From: Myrica gale
Lineage: Eukaryota > Streptophyta > Magnoliopsida > Fagales > Myricaceae
DNA: 64,000 nt
Reading direction: 5' to 3'
Assembly: GCA_963930655.1 (NCBI GenBank)
Contig: OZ005617.1
Span: forward strand, 16,148,068-16,212,067
Shown: positions 1 to 13,000 of the stretch, piece by piece
How the letters are laid out: each line of letters starts with the position of its first letter
Numbering within the stretch: the first letter of the stretch is position 1
The notes under the pieces: model-generated
Seen by the model: only the letters and a program-made list of their open reading frames with translations
Told to the model about the DNA's origin: nothing
Databases searched by the model: none
Position numbers and translations under genes: made by a program

Positions 1-505
1 GTATGGTCAGTTTGGGTCAGTATACGACTCTACTCATGAATATTGAAAGAATATTCTGAAAAAGCACAAGAGTCTAAACGAAAGGGAAGTAGAGAATAGT
101 GTCATTCATTGTATTTGGTTAGTTGGTATTATTCTGTTTACCACGTCACCATCTTATTGCTTTATAGGAGTATGCACAAAGCAACACATGGATTTTTTAT
201 TTTCCCGCTCGGTTTATTCCTTTGTTACATTACTCATTTGGGCAGTTAACACCATGCAAGTTACCCTCGTATACCAAAATATATAGTCATATATGTTCCA
301 ATACTGAAAATTTTAACACTGGTGAGAAGCCAGTGGAATTTGGGGATCAAACTAGTATCTTAAAGCACCTATGAAAAAGTGAAACTTTTACCATTAATGT
401 TTTACATTGACCTAAATTAGAATATTTTTTAGGAAAAGTCAAACTCACACAAACACTAGCAGGAATTTATCAATTTGATTCATATCATCCATAAGCAACA
501 CAAAC

Positions 506-3356
506 CTGAGTTTTTGCACTGATCCATGAGTCACCCCATATATACACACCATGGTTACGAACAAGAACGGCTGTCGTTTTGGGGTAGGCTTCGATCTACA
601 AAGGTGAAGGCAAATTCAATTAGTGTAAAGTGATATAAAGAGAAGTCCGAACCAATTCTTGTATGCTAACACTACTGACAACAAATGTTACCAGACATGC
701 TCGTATTGGACATTTATAGTTTATTTGGATACTTTTTCCTTTTTTCACACAAAGCACTATCTGCCATCAACAACGGATATGAAAATCCAATAGAGTGATC
801 ATGCCACTGAAATGTATCATAGAACATACAGCTTTAGCAAGGGATTCTGTGAGCTCAAATTCATAAGCAGTGTTCTCTATTATTGGGACCACAAGCTCAT
901 CATAATAGCCATGCCCTTTGATTCCCTTTATCATTTCCATGTGAGTTATCTGCAAATTTGTCATCAAGACAACCAAATCAGAAAAAGGCAACCAAAAGCT
1001 GTAGGCAAGACTGGTTGGACATGACAAAGAATATTAAATAGATGAGAAAATAGTTCTATCCTGTCTTACACATGCCAACAATTCAAAACTTACTCGAAAT
1101 TCTTTTGATAATGGATTTATCATTGTTACAAGACAAGATTCAATTCCATGACTGTGGATAACAGCTCCAGCATCCCGCATCTCATATGCCTACAAGAAAG
1201 AAAATCCCAAATTTAAGACAGGGAAAAAAGATAACAAGGCTAGAAGTGAGTAGCAAAGGTCTAATCACTGAAGAACATTCACTTTAAATCCGCAACCAAA
1301 GACTTATTCGATAACATTATTGAAAAGAGGAAAAGCCATAGACTAAAGAGTTAATTACAGGTTGGTGGGCCCTACCTCATTAAGCAAAATGCTTCAGATA
1401 CATTATTAACATCGACAAAAAACTTTAAGCACAGGATTCTCAAGAACCTGGTTCAATGAAACACTTAACGACTCCAACATGAAGCCAATTCTTGAAAAAC
1501 AGATACATTGCCGAATAACTCTGGATAAGATAGATAAATTTTACATTTGTAGAAAGATAGTCTCACACACGTCATGGGATAATAGCTTCCCACAAACCAT
1601 ATCCGGGCTCAGCTTCCACCTCTAACAGATTACTCAGTTGTACAATTCCTTTGGAATCAATGAAACATAGGTCCTATTGGCCTTCACAGCCTCACCAAGA
1701 TATCCTAAAACAATTAACAGGCAAATCATGCTGTTTATTCCTAGTCATTGAGATTCTTCAACCTTTTCCTTGTGTATCATGGGGTGCATTTGGAGAGAGA
1801 GAGAGAGAGGTGAACATTTTTGAAGAGTGTGAACTTCCCATGATGTGATTGAGGTTTCTATTTCAGGTTCTCTCATTGAATAGACTTCAAATATGAGATG
1901 CTTTTCCATCTCAAATTTGTGGAACTTTTTGTTGGATGTTAGCTTTTCTTTTGGTGTTTGTGATGTACACTTCCCGTTTACTTTGGCTTGCAACAAGTTT
2001 ATTGCACTTGTCCTTTTTAGTAAACTGCTTATTTAAAAAAGGATCTTGTTTGTGAAATCCTGATAGCAACCTAGAAAAATAATTTGGGATCAAGATAAGC
2101 AATTCTCCTTCCGTTCGCAGGCAGATGTTGGAAAGGATAACAAATAAAAAAATCTTATGTTTTTCCAATACTGAACCGGGAGAACTATAACCCTTACTTC
2201 GCTCAGTTTCTAGAAGCATTTGGTTAAGTTCTTAATACTTTTGTTCCCCTCTTTTGGTCGGAAGCCAGAACAGCAAAAGATAAGTAGCTGGATCTCCAGA
2301 TTGACTGAGTGGATATCCAACAAAAAGAATCCTACAACTATCTCATTGTTCATCATTTATGAAGCACAGAAAAAAAAAACTGTACCTTCAAGAAAAGAGG
2401 ACCACAATCAGAACATTTAGGAGGCTTATGTGGATATGGTTTAGGAGATGGCTCCCACACAATAGACCCATCTGGAGATAACACATACATATCCTCCGGC
2501 ATCATTCTCTCCTTCTGAACACCTATCCATGTTACAGAACACACAAATCATTGTGCTCGTATGATCAATACTGAAAAATTAGAACACATACATAAATAAA
2601 TAGCGCACAAAGTTTACCTAATCCACAAGACAGAAAATTGAGCAAACTTCACCATGCCTGAGAATCAACCAGCACGGAAAAATGTACTAACACTAACTAA
2701 GCATAAAAGGAGCAGATATCCCGAAATCAAACGCCTCAGAGTAACACATAAAACAGATTTGAGCATGAACAACACATGCCTAGAGAAATGAAACAAATAG
2801 AGCACACAGACACGCATATAAACGATTATCAAAAAGTATACGAAGACAGCCAGACAATTCAAAAAAACACACAATAAAAAAAAAAGCATAAATGCCGAAC
2901 ACCCATAAATAAATAAATAAAACCGAAGAGCACATAAACAGCAAGCTGCAACTTGAATAAATATTCCATTTGAAACCAAAGAATCCAGAAGCAACCGTGT
3001 GTATTGAGCTTGAAAAACATGTTCCGAGGAAATAAAACAGACAAAAATATGAAAAGCAAACAGAATTGAGCTGGAATACGAATTACCCAGAAACCAAAAG
3101 AAAAAGATAGACAGATTGAGGAGCAAGCACCTGAGGGGGACATGATGACGAGCTGCTGGGGCTTAAGAATGGAGTCATCGTGGACCTTGATGGTGATGCT
3201 GCCACCAGTCCCCGATACCCACCCAAGATTGTAGAACTGGCGGCAGAGGTCTGAGATCAAGACCTTCGTCTCCTTCACTGCCTTGCTCTCCAGGTATGCC
3301 TGTGATGAAATCCCCACCTTCACTCCGTTCACTGCAACAGCTGGCACTGCCGCCAT
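506..3356 (-). CDS. DEP1: DEP1 5' half: methylthioribulose-1-phosphate dehydratase domain (partial)
   Basis: Five exons read leftward: 3356-3131, 2522-2386, 1189-1094, 949-830 and 595-506. All joins are GT-AG and keep one frame of 223 codons. The product is the class II aldolase-like (MtnB) part of the plant dehydratase/enolase-phosphatase of the cytosolic methionine salvage pathway, which dehydrates methylthioribulose-1-phosphate. Supporting motifs are GTGGSITIK, the KCSDCGPLF segment with Cys115, the probable zinc ligands His133 and His135 (HSHG) and His208 (NHG), and ITHMEMIKG, whose Glu158 is the likely catalytic acid. The start at 3356 is the first ATG giving [13 protein letters not shown]. 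The enolase-phosphatase half lies beyond position 1, and bases 1-505 are intron. It is head-to-head with the gene at 7041. No break is seen. Confidence 0.93.
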
Positions 3357-3503
3357 TGGATTCTCTAGAGAGAGAGAGAGAGTAGTATTTCTCCCTTGCT
3401 CGACGGACAGAGATAGTGCGTGTGGATTTAGCTTTAGATTATAGGCTGTGTTCAACAGCGTACGTTTTAGATAGAGAAATGGCGTCAGCTCTCTCTCGGC
3501 ACC

Positions 3504-3511
3504 TATTTATA
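3504..3511 (-). promoter_or_regulatory. Probable TATA box of DEP1
   Basis: The minus strand reads TATAAATA about 150 bases upstream of the DEP1 start codon. This predicts a 5' UTR of roughly 120 bases that includes a GA-rich tract at 3368-3382. A MITE ends 41 bases further upstream. Confidence 0.6.
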
Positions 3512-3551
3512 CAAGCATATTCGTCAGAGTATTGGGTTGCGGGCAAGTTTA

Positions 3552-3800
3552 GGCTATTTTTGTTCAACTTCTTAAAAAAATTTAAAAATTTCTTACACAT
3601 TTTTTTCATCAATTTCAATAAATTTTCACCAATCCTAATAATTTTTTTCATCAATTTCAATACATTTTCACCAATCGCAATAATTTTTTACAAATTTTAA
3701 CAACTTTTAACTAACTTTTCATCAATCTCAAGAGAATCTACGTTATTTCCAAAAAAAAACAAAAATAAAAATTGTTTTAAGAACTAAACCAAACATAGTC
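3552..3800. mobile_element. PIF/Harbinger-like MITE, 249 bp
   Basis: The ends form imperfect inverted repeats (GGCTATTTTTGTTCAACTTC against GACTATGTTTGGTTTAGTTC) flanked by TTA at 3549-3551 and 3801-3803. The interior is AT-rich and non-coding, with two near-repeats of CATCAATTTCAATA. A partial relative occurs at about 56170-56300. The 3-bp TWA duplication points to PIF/Harbinger (Tourist-type). Confidence 0.7.
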
Positions 3801-4266
3801 TTACTTTCTACGTGATTATTAATATTCTAATGCTCAGGCATATCATAATAAAAATAAATTAATAAAAATGAGATGAAAAGGAAGTTTATTTTGTAATTTT
3901 TGCCGTGCATTTAAATTTTTAGATTATTGAAGAAAAAATTGAAGATAATTTTATGATAATTAGTAAAAAATTAAAGAGAAATAATATTTAAATAAAAAAT
4001 AATAATTTGATAGAGATAGATTATTTTATAATTTTTTTAATATAAAACTAAAATTTTGAGTGACACAAAACGTCTAATAAATTCAGAAAATAATATTCCC
4101 TTTTATTTATTATGACGAAGTTGTTTCCTTATTATTCACATGAATCATAAATCTTTTAATAAAATATCATTCTTTTTAATTTAAAAACCACTATTAATTT
4201 TTTTTCTCAACCATTCAAAATATTTACCATTATGGATTTTACTTTCCGTGATTGATCACTAGCCTA

Positions 4267-5017
4267 GTCATGTTCGGTTGATTTTTTTTTTTAGAATTTA
4301 CATCATACTTTTATATTTATAATCCAAACATTACAAAATACACGTATTCCAATACACAATTTTATTACTTTTTTTATAAATATCAATCCTTTTTAAAAAA
4401 ATTTGTACGTATGCCAATACAACTTTAACATCACTTACATGTTTCTTCTAAACGAATATCATCCTGGAGGAAAATGAGAAATAGAAATTGATTTTAGCTT
4501 TTATCTCATGCTAAGGGATTTATATTTGGTGTGTGAATTTAGTGATTTATGTACTCGGTCACATCTTAGGGATTAAAGGAGTATTTATTTAGGGTCTAAG
4601 AGACTAATGGTACGGATGGTCTGTGTGTTGTAATTAATGGATTTAATGCAGTCAAAGGGTTGCTTCGCATTTTGAATCATTTTATATAAAAAAAGAAAAA
4701 GAAGAAGTTATTTGCTACGGACACTCAACGTATTGAATTAATGGTACTGCATGTATCGTGCAGTCAAAAGCTCTCTTTTTGTTTTTTTTTTCCTCAAAGT
4801 GAGGTTAGCTTGGAAGAAATTTGTAATATTTTGATAAAATTGTGAATATTTAGGTGATGTTAAGTTGTATTGATATGTGTGCAGAAGTTATTAAAATAAA
4901 TTGATTTTTGTAAAAAAGATAATAAAATATTATATTGGAATACATGTGTTTTGTGATGTTTGAATTGTAAAAAAATAGGATGCAAATCTTAAAAAAAATT
5001 AGTAAACAAACATCACC
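4267..5017. mobile_element. Diverged PIF-like element with long inverted repeats
   Basis: The left arm (4267 to about 4460) and right arm (about 4850 to 5017) are diverged inverted copies. Shared blocks include 'ttccaataca' and 'caaacatcacaaaacac'-like segments. The flanks are CTA and TTA, close to a 3-bp TWA duplication. No coding capacity is seen. The rest of 3804-5647 is AT-rich with nothing recognised. Confidence 0.5.
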
Positions 5018-5655
5018 TTAGTTAAAAGCGCAATCACACTGTGCAGTTGTCCCCGTCTTAAAACGATGTCGCATAAAATATATTAAATAGTTAAGGATAC
5101 TTTTTCAATTTACTAATCCAATTGGATTTAAAAGAGAACACGTATTGAATATTATATAATTTATAATTATAATTAATATGAATAATATTGAATAAACTGA
5201 GAATTTTAGCATAATAAACATGTTATATCATATTTATTTATATAATATAGCCTCATATGTGGTACTTTAAATTGAAGGGATATAAAATTTAATTGATTAA
5301 TTATGTTTTCTCTACCAACTGCCTTTAGTCATGTTTGCATTTAAATTTTTTTTTTAAAAAAATTGGTGATCTTGCGAAAATTGAGGTAAATTTGGAGCTT
5401 GTATTGGATTTTGTAAAAAAATACTGAAAATTATAAAGTATGTTAGTGAGATGTTGAAATTTTTTGAAGTTTTACCGGAGTTAATGAAAAAATTGAAGAA
5501 AAATATGAGAGATGATTTTGAATCTTTATTATTATTATTATTTTAAAATTTTTGAATCAAAATAAAAAGATTAAGGAATCTCTCTCTATGTGTCTCACGC
5601 GCACATGTACACATGAGAAGGCAAGAGAGAGAAACTTGAGTATCCTCATGCTTTG

Positions 5656-5951
5656 TAGGGCTGAACAAAACCGGACTGCGAACTGGACTGAAAAATCGAA
5701 CTGGATTTGCGGTCCGGTCCGGGTGATAAATTTTTTATATGTGGTCAGGACGGACCGGACCACATTTAATAATTTTTTTAATTATTAAAAAAACACTTCT
5801 CTGCGCAGTGCGCAGTTCGAATAAACTTTTTAATTTTTTTTTTTAAAATTTAAATCCGGTTTGGACCGCATTTCATAAGTCCGGTCCTTTAATATAAGGA
5901 AACCAGAAATGCGGTCCTAAAACCTGACCGCATTTATTGTTTTCAACCCTA
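5656..5951. mobile_element. hAT-type MITE, 296 bp, perfect 8-bp TSD
   Basis: The element begins TAGGGCTGAACAAAACC and ends GTTTTCAACCCTA, an inverted TAGGGNTGAA terminus typical of Ac-like hAT elements. ATGCTTTG at 5648-5655 and 5952-5959 is an exact 8-bp TSD. Subterminal repeats of CCGGTCC and TGCGGTCC occur in both orientations, as expected for transposase-binding sites. It has no ORF. Confidence 0.88.
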
Positions 5952-6449
5952 ATGCTTTGATGGTTTTGAATAATTTGTTTCTAATTGAAGAAATTGACTC
6001 GCATTATATTTCAACTTTACGTAGCAATTTTCAAATAATATAAATTGAAAGTGGATATTTTTTTTTCTAGGTGAAAGTGGATATAAATAAACAAAAAAAG
6101 GATAAAAAATTACAACACAATTGAAGATTTTGTCCTTTGGACCTGCAAAAAACCGAAGGTCTAAACTACAAGCGTGCTACGAAGATATTATTGCTAATGA
6201 AATTAAATAAAATAAGATGTGGATTTTTTTCATTAATTTTTATTCGAAGGTATTTTTCTAAATATTATTTTCACTTTATTATATTTAAAGTCTTTTCAAT
6301 ATGTAATCTTTTCATGATTTTGATTGCTTTTAATAATTGACTATTAAGGATAATGATCTCATTCAATTTTGTTTTAATATAAAATTTATATAATTTTATA
6401 TTAAAATCTAGACATATGCCATATTCATGATTTTTATTTTGTTTTTTTA

Positions 6450-6803
6450 GGAAAATATACAATTTGGTCACTAAGTTTACAACACGCTTATGATTTAGTC
6501 ACTAGGTTTCATTTTTTTACTATTTGGTCATTGAGAATATATAGTTGTGACGATCTGGTCTTGCCGTCAAACTTCCGTTAAATTTTAACGGAATAGAATG
6601 CGGTCGACCGCTACAATTTATCGTTGCCACAACGGTAAATAAACCGATCCACCGCTATTCCTGTTAAAAATTTAACGGAGATTTGACGGAAAGATCAGAT
6701 CGCCACAACTATCTATTCTCAATAACCAAGTAGTAAAAATATGAAATCTAGTGACTAAATTAGAAACATGCTGTAAACCTAGTGACCAAATTACATATTT
6801 CCC
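6450..6803. mobile_element. Inverted-repeat MITE, probably MULE-type
   Basis: The two ends are inverted copies of about 100 bases built from phrases such as 'aatttggtcactaagtttac' and its complement 'gtaaacctagtgaccaaatt'. The flanking 9-mers GTTTTTTTA and TTATTTTTA agree at 7 of 9 positions, so a Mutator-type 9-bp TSD is likely but eroded; a TTA duplication is the alternative. It is non-coding. The preceding stretch 5960-6449 shows nothing else recognised. Confidence 0.6.
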
Positions 6804-7040
6804 TTATTTTTAATACTATAACTCATAAACCTTTTTTATTTGTTATATCTGTTTTTATTTGAAAAGTATTAACCACCGTGCAGGAGGATGTTTGGTTACA
6901 CCCATTGAGACCACCAAGCTACATCCCGGTAATCTTATCCCGGATAAAGAAGCCCTGCATACAGTACCAAACCACAGACTCATAAACCTTTTTTATCCTC
7001 ACTTTTTCTCGCCTCTGGCTCTCACTACTCTCTTGCTACG

Positions 7041-10000
7041 ATGTCGAGAGGAACAGGCCCTCTGATTAAGAGCTTGAAGAAGATTGCGGATGTTCAGTAC
7101 AAGCTCTTCACAGCTCGCTATGGTCAGCAACTAAGCGACGTTCTCGAGCTCCCCATAAAGCTCGTGCTATCTCCCTTCACTCTCGCTTTCGACATTGTTG
7201 GCTCTGCGCCTCGCGGCTTCGGCGTTCCAGAGCTCATCTCCAAGCTCTCGTACGCTTCTATCTTTGTAAGTTGTCGTAATATACAGCTTCTTGATAATTA
7301 GTGCCTGGTGTTGGAATGCAAAAATACGTGAATTCGGCTGTTGTTCTGGGTTTTGCTTCTCGTATTGGTTTGTAACATTTTACAGTGGCCAATCAAATTT
7401 GCATTTATACGGCTGTATGCAAAAAATTGAGAAATGGCTTCTTTTTTTTTGGTTGATTCTTAGTTGCTTCACTCTTTTTGAGCTGCTACATTTCACGAAA
7501 TACAATCAAATGTGCATGTGTATGTTGGTATGCTATTTCGGGGAACTCAGTTGTTGCTTGGAATGAAATGTGGATAAAGGTTTGCTTCATTATTTGAGTT
7601 CTTAAAATTCAGAGTTTAATTTAGCGCTATTTTATGTTGGGATGCAAATTCTCCGAGAATTGTGACTGTTTTGGATGCCATTTGTCATGTTTAATTGGGT
7701 ATCCGGTGTTTGTCCATCTCTCAATGGATTTTGTGAATTTTGGCCGTACGAGACAATGAAGTTGGACTGAGTTTTCTTTGATTGCATGGGTCATTTTCAT
7801 TATGCTCGTAACTTAGTCAATTGGCACTTGATTGATATTCAAGTGGTCGTATCATATATTTAGATGCTCCATGGGTTGCTTGCAGGCTATTGCTACTCTA
7901 GGGACTTATGACATTGCATTGGAGCTGGGAAAGAAAGTGATATGTCAGAGGTACTTGCCATTTTCCCTTAGATCTCACTATACCCTACCCTGCCGTTATC
8001 TCTTAGATCTCAATATAGCCCTTGTCTATCATTATTAAACTTCTTAAATTTCTGCTTTAATGTTATCTCTCTCTCTCTCTTTCTCTCTCTCTCTTGCTTG
8101 TGTGTATGCACAATTATAGTCTATGTTTTTTGGTATGTTGACCTTCAACAAACCATTTCCGTTGTTATTATTTTGCATGCACTCAAAACTACACCTCCTT
8201 TTCCACTTTTTGACACCCACCACTTTGGCCATGCTAGCAAAACCAGTATTTGAATGGTTTTACATCAAAAGTGGACACAATGTTTCCCCCCTGGTCGTAA
8301 TAATCGATGGTATGTGGTCTCATGCTGTTTGGAATAAAAAACACATAGAAGATGGTTGGAGTTCAATAATTATATGGGGGTTCTAAGAATATAAGTTGTC
8401 TTAATGATTCTTTTTTGTTGGGGGTTCGGGTTGAACTTTGGAACCTAGTCTTTTGAAATGTATATGGCAGAGCTACACACCCAACAGTACTTTGGGTATG
8501 TTGTATGTGACTTAAAGTTTGATGCTTTCTAACTTAAAAGTGGTCTTCAAGTGCAGAAACTGTCGAACCTGCAATGGGTGGCAGGCATTGCGATGTACTA
8601 TGTGCAGAGGATCGGGAAGGGTGCACTACCAAGTGAAAAATTACACTTTGAAAAGGTTACCTCTGTCCATTGAATTTTGATATTGCATTCTAAGTATATA
8701 AGCTACAATGTCTCTGCCCCTTTATGAAAATAATCAAAAGGGTGTTGAGCTTACTTTGCAAAGCTGGATTAGGCAGAAAAGTTCTTTAATGCAGCTGTGT
8801 GATGTTTTAACACCACAGTATTGTTGTTGGCTTGTCCATAATATCACGCTTTGATCAAAGTACATCAACTGCAGAGTGTTTTGTCTTGTTGTGTAATACA
8901 TCTGTCCCATGAATCCTTTGGCAGTGGAGAGAAGGCAACCGCTGAATGTATTGCAGATGCCATTACTGACAATCGGGCTGAATTGGTGCACCTTCCATCC
9001 GCCATGGATCTTCACATGCCTTTGCCATCTAAGGACTGTGCAACTTGTGATGGAACGGTAAGAAATGCTCTCAAACAATTGTGCCTTTGTAGGTGATAGT
9101 CAGGGAATATTCTTCTGCACTCATATTTTCCAATTTATTGACCTACCATTGGCATAAACTTTTGACAGTTATTTGATACACAAATTGGTATTGCAGGGTG
9201 TAATGAGCTGTCCTGAATGCAAACACAAATTGCAAGTCAGAATCTCTGCAGATGATGTGAGCTGTCCTATGATGTACTTTAGGTTTTGGTTTTGACTGTT
9301 ATCAATAATTATGTGAGTCTGTGAGACCAGTAAGCATATGAAATTGCTGCTTCTTTTCCAAGGCTAGAACTTATCAAATTTTGTTTTCTTTTTCTTTGTA
9401 CAGATAGAGTTTGTCTACATATCCAATAAAAGTAACTAGATGTTTGGTCCGTTTGGAGCACATTCAGGACCTTTGGTTTCTCATGCATTTCTCCTCTAAA
9501 GATTACTAGCAAAGACTGCTTCAAGCCCTTAGCCAATTACGAGCATTTTAGTGACAAGTAGCCACGCTTAGAGCCCCATCTGGTTCCAGAGGCCCCCTCC
9601 GTATTGCGAGAAATAAAAAGGAAAATCAACTTCCCTCGTATTAGACTGTCTATCTGGATGTAGACATGTCCCGTTGTGTTGAGGATTCCAACTCAAGATT
9701 TTCTTTTCTGGGCCTGGATTATATAAGTAAAAAGGAAGGAAAAAGTAGGCTAGATTGTATAATCAGAACGAAGAAACTGCCGGTAACTCTGTCTTACGAG
9801 ACTTCTGTGGGAACTTAGATAGGGGATCCCATGAATTTCTTCAATATTAATGGCAGGCCATAATTTTCCTGACCCAATCTTAAATTGGAGGCAATAAGAA
9901 GTTGGCATTGACAAAGATGTTTTGAATTGTGTAGGAGAGATCCTTTGGTTGTACATCTCTTATTCAGCCATGTTTTTCTTTTCAACTACCGGGAAGGTTA

Positions 10001-13000
10001 GCTTTCCTAGACCAAGCGATTCCCAAAAACTGGAGTTTCAACGATAAGTGAGTGTTGGATGAGAAAGCAATAAGTGTTTTAGAGTGTGTTCAATACAAGC
10101 TGCATGTAACTTTGATGCTTGCATGATGCAATCCATTAATTGCTATCCAGTTCTTAAGATCAACTGACTGACTTTCATAACTTATGTATTCTGTGATGAT
10201 CATTGAAATTGCTTTTACATGATTAGAGTCCATGTATGGTTATTTACTGCAAATCATTGACATCTACAAGAACTTCAATAGGGGCCTGTTACTCGTAGGC
10301 CAATTATTAAACTCTTCTATCTTTTATCAGTTATCGTTGACTCATTTGATGTGTTAGCAAATTGAAATTGGAGATTTTACACGGAGACTATGATTCTAAT
10401 TGAAGACATCACGGAAGTGTAAAAGTGAAGTAGAGTCAATGCTGTGCCATTGTATTGGAATGGTATATTATCCATTCTTCATGTGGATTCAGGGGGGTTC
10501 CCTTTTTTATGCCTTCTAAAAGATGACAGTAATGAGTTCTATTTCATTGCGTGTTCAACAAGTATGTCGAAAAGCTTCTTTCCTTGGACAAGATGCTGGT
10601 ATCTCTCAATGCTTGATTGGCATCCACTTAAGTATTTGTTACAATAGGGATTTATTATTTAAATTCGCCTGTCCCAACCTCGAAAGAAAATCACTTGTCC
10701 CAGAAGCATACCAGAGCAGTGCTCGTGACCCGTATTTCAGTTAAGTATCTATATTCGGTTTTTGCTCATCAAAGGGAGTCTTGCACACGGTATAATTAAA
10801 TTCACCTCTTCCCCTCAGCTTAAGCTTTTGGGACAAGTGAGGATTAACAAGATTAGGTTTGATGCTGAATTTTTGTGGAATTCTGCTCCAAACTGATGTC
10901 ACTTGCTCGTACAATATCACTTTCTGAGTTTTGAGGTTATTATTCTAAGCTAGAACTTTAGATTTCACAAGATATTTTAGTTTTTGCTGGCTTTGTACTT
11001 TTGGGTCGATTAACAAACCCTGTAATCATTACTAAGGGTTCCCATTTCTATTGTTACATCTATATGTGCTTATTTCACCTGTCAAATTTCAAAATGCTTC
11101 CATTCATATATTCTTATCTCTTTTCTTGCAGATCATGGAGCCTCCGTGGAAGGCCTATAATGTCTTGAAAAGGATGGACTATCCCTATGAGGCTAGTATC
11201 TTCCTCCCCATATAATACGATGATCATATCATTGGTATGAATGCAAATGAATCAGAAGTCCTTGGCTCCATCAGAGATTGATATGCATCATCCATCTAAA
11301 ATGTGAAAGCACATGATAGAACATCTTAGTTTGATGGTTCTTAAAACTCTCCAGCTCTCTTGTAGAAAGGATCAATCCAGTCCTTTTAAAGCAGTGTATC
11401 ACCTGACCAGCCTCACCTTTAGGTGAAAACAAGGAGCATGTTGTCCTTATATAGAAATTAATATAACTATCTTGCATTGTTCTTGTCATGCTAGTGTTAA
11501 ATATACGTTTCTAGTGATCCTTGTCACTCTTCTATGGTGCTTAAGGTTTTGTTCGAATCTGCTTTACTAGAGGTCTTTCTGTGGGATTCTGTGCATATGA
11601 CACAGTTTTCTGTATTCCAGTAACAGTCATGTTGATATTTAGATGAATACTCTTTCTTATGGTTTTTATGAGAGTCATCATGCATATGCGTCGTTTGTGT
11701 AAAACTCGGGACTGATAGGAATATGCTTCAATCGTATAATAAATGGGACGCAGATGCTTTCTCAAGCGATTATTAGAGAAGTTGCCTCTTAAGCCTAAGG
11801 ATGATGAAGTAGTGATCCATTATCAATGCATATCCTTGATCATGTAGCCTCCATGGAAGGGCTGTAATTATCTTGTATCTCATTAACAAGTTGCTTCACA
11901 TAGTAGGATAGAATTGGTGCCAATGCACTTCATATCAACTGAGACATGTTCTTTATATGATATTTTCTATTTGTTACTTTGTTTACTGTTTCAGCATATA
12001 GTTCACAGCATGAAAGATCCCAGCATTGCTGCATTTTGGTTAATTACCTTGCCTCAGATTGTGGGTGGCTTCAACTATGATGATGATGTCAAGCAGAAAA
12101 TTTGGTGGCAATACAAGGTTTTGAGTGCATCTCGCTTTCTCTTTTAATCAGGATTTAGATGTAAACTCTCATTTAAGCCATCACTATTTCTCTAACATAT
12201 TTCTTGCTTAAACATTCAATTGTACATTTTATTATACTGTTTGATTCAGAAAGGGATAAGCTATCCCTGATAGATATATGTCCCTCTACAAAATCTACCC
12301 TTCTCAAGTTTGAGCTGAATATGGTAGATACTGAGTTTGTCAACATACTGTAGAGACCTTATCCCAAATATTGTATAGATGAAGTTGTTTTCAATCTTTT
12401 ATTGCCTTTTACAAGCGTAGTGTAATTTTCATTCCTTTTCGTTGCAGAACCTATCCTGAAGTTGATAATTTCTTTTGATAGTTACAGTGCATATTACATT
12501 GATGATGAGTTATTTAAAGTTAATTCATTAGCAAACACATTATAGCTGCTTAGTCTTCTCTACATTGTGGGGAATTGGTTTGGTTCCACTTTCTCATGTC
12601 CAAACGTTTTAAAGCTTACAATTTAGAAGTCTCCTGCAATGATACACAGATGTGGAATGCAATTATTGAAGTTGGAACCTGTCTTTTATGTTCATGTTCT
12701 TTCAGATTCTGTAATATATCCAAGAGTTCTGTCTGTATTCAAAAGGCTTTTATGCTTTCTTCATCTCCCCCATCCATTTTTCTTCAAGTTTGATTATTCT
12801 GGAATATCTTCAGTATTCTGGTGTTCTGGTCTTACAGACAATTTAAACTGGGCTTTTGATATCCTGAGTTCTCCAATTATAAGGTGTTTTGTGTGCAGTT
12901 TGATTCTATAATGGTGCTTTTATCATCTTAAAGAGACACTGTAGTTTACATTCCATAGAAACTTGTAATGACAAACTATGTTATACAGTTGAGCATTACC

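Noticed and set aside
6884-6980. Tiny inverted repeat (TGTTTGGTTACAC against GTACCAAACCA) as a MITE
   Set aside because: The arms are short and imperfect and no target duplication is visible.
7291-7566. Open frame in intron 1 of the EMB2737-like gene
   Set aside because: It lies between good splice sites and has low-complexity hydrophobic content typical of translated T-rich intron.
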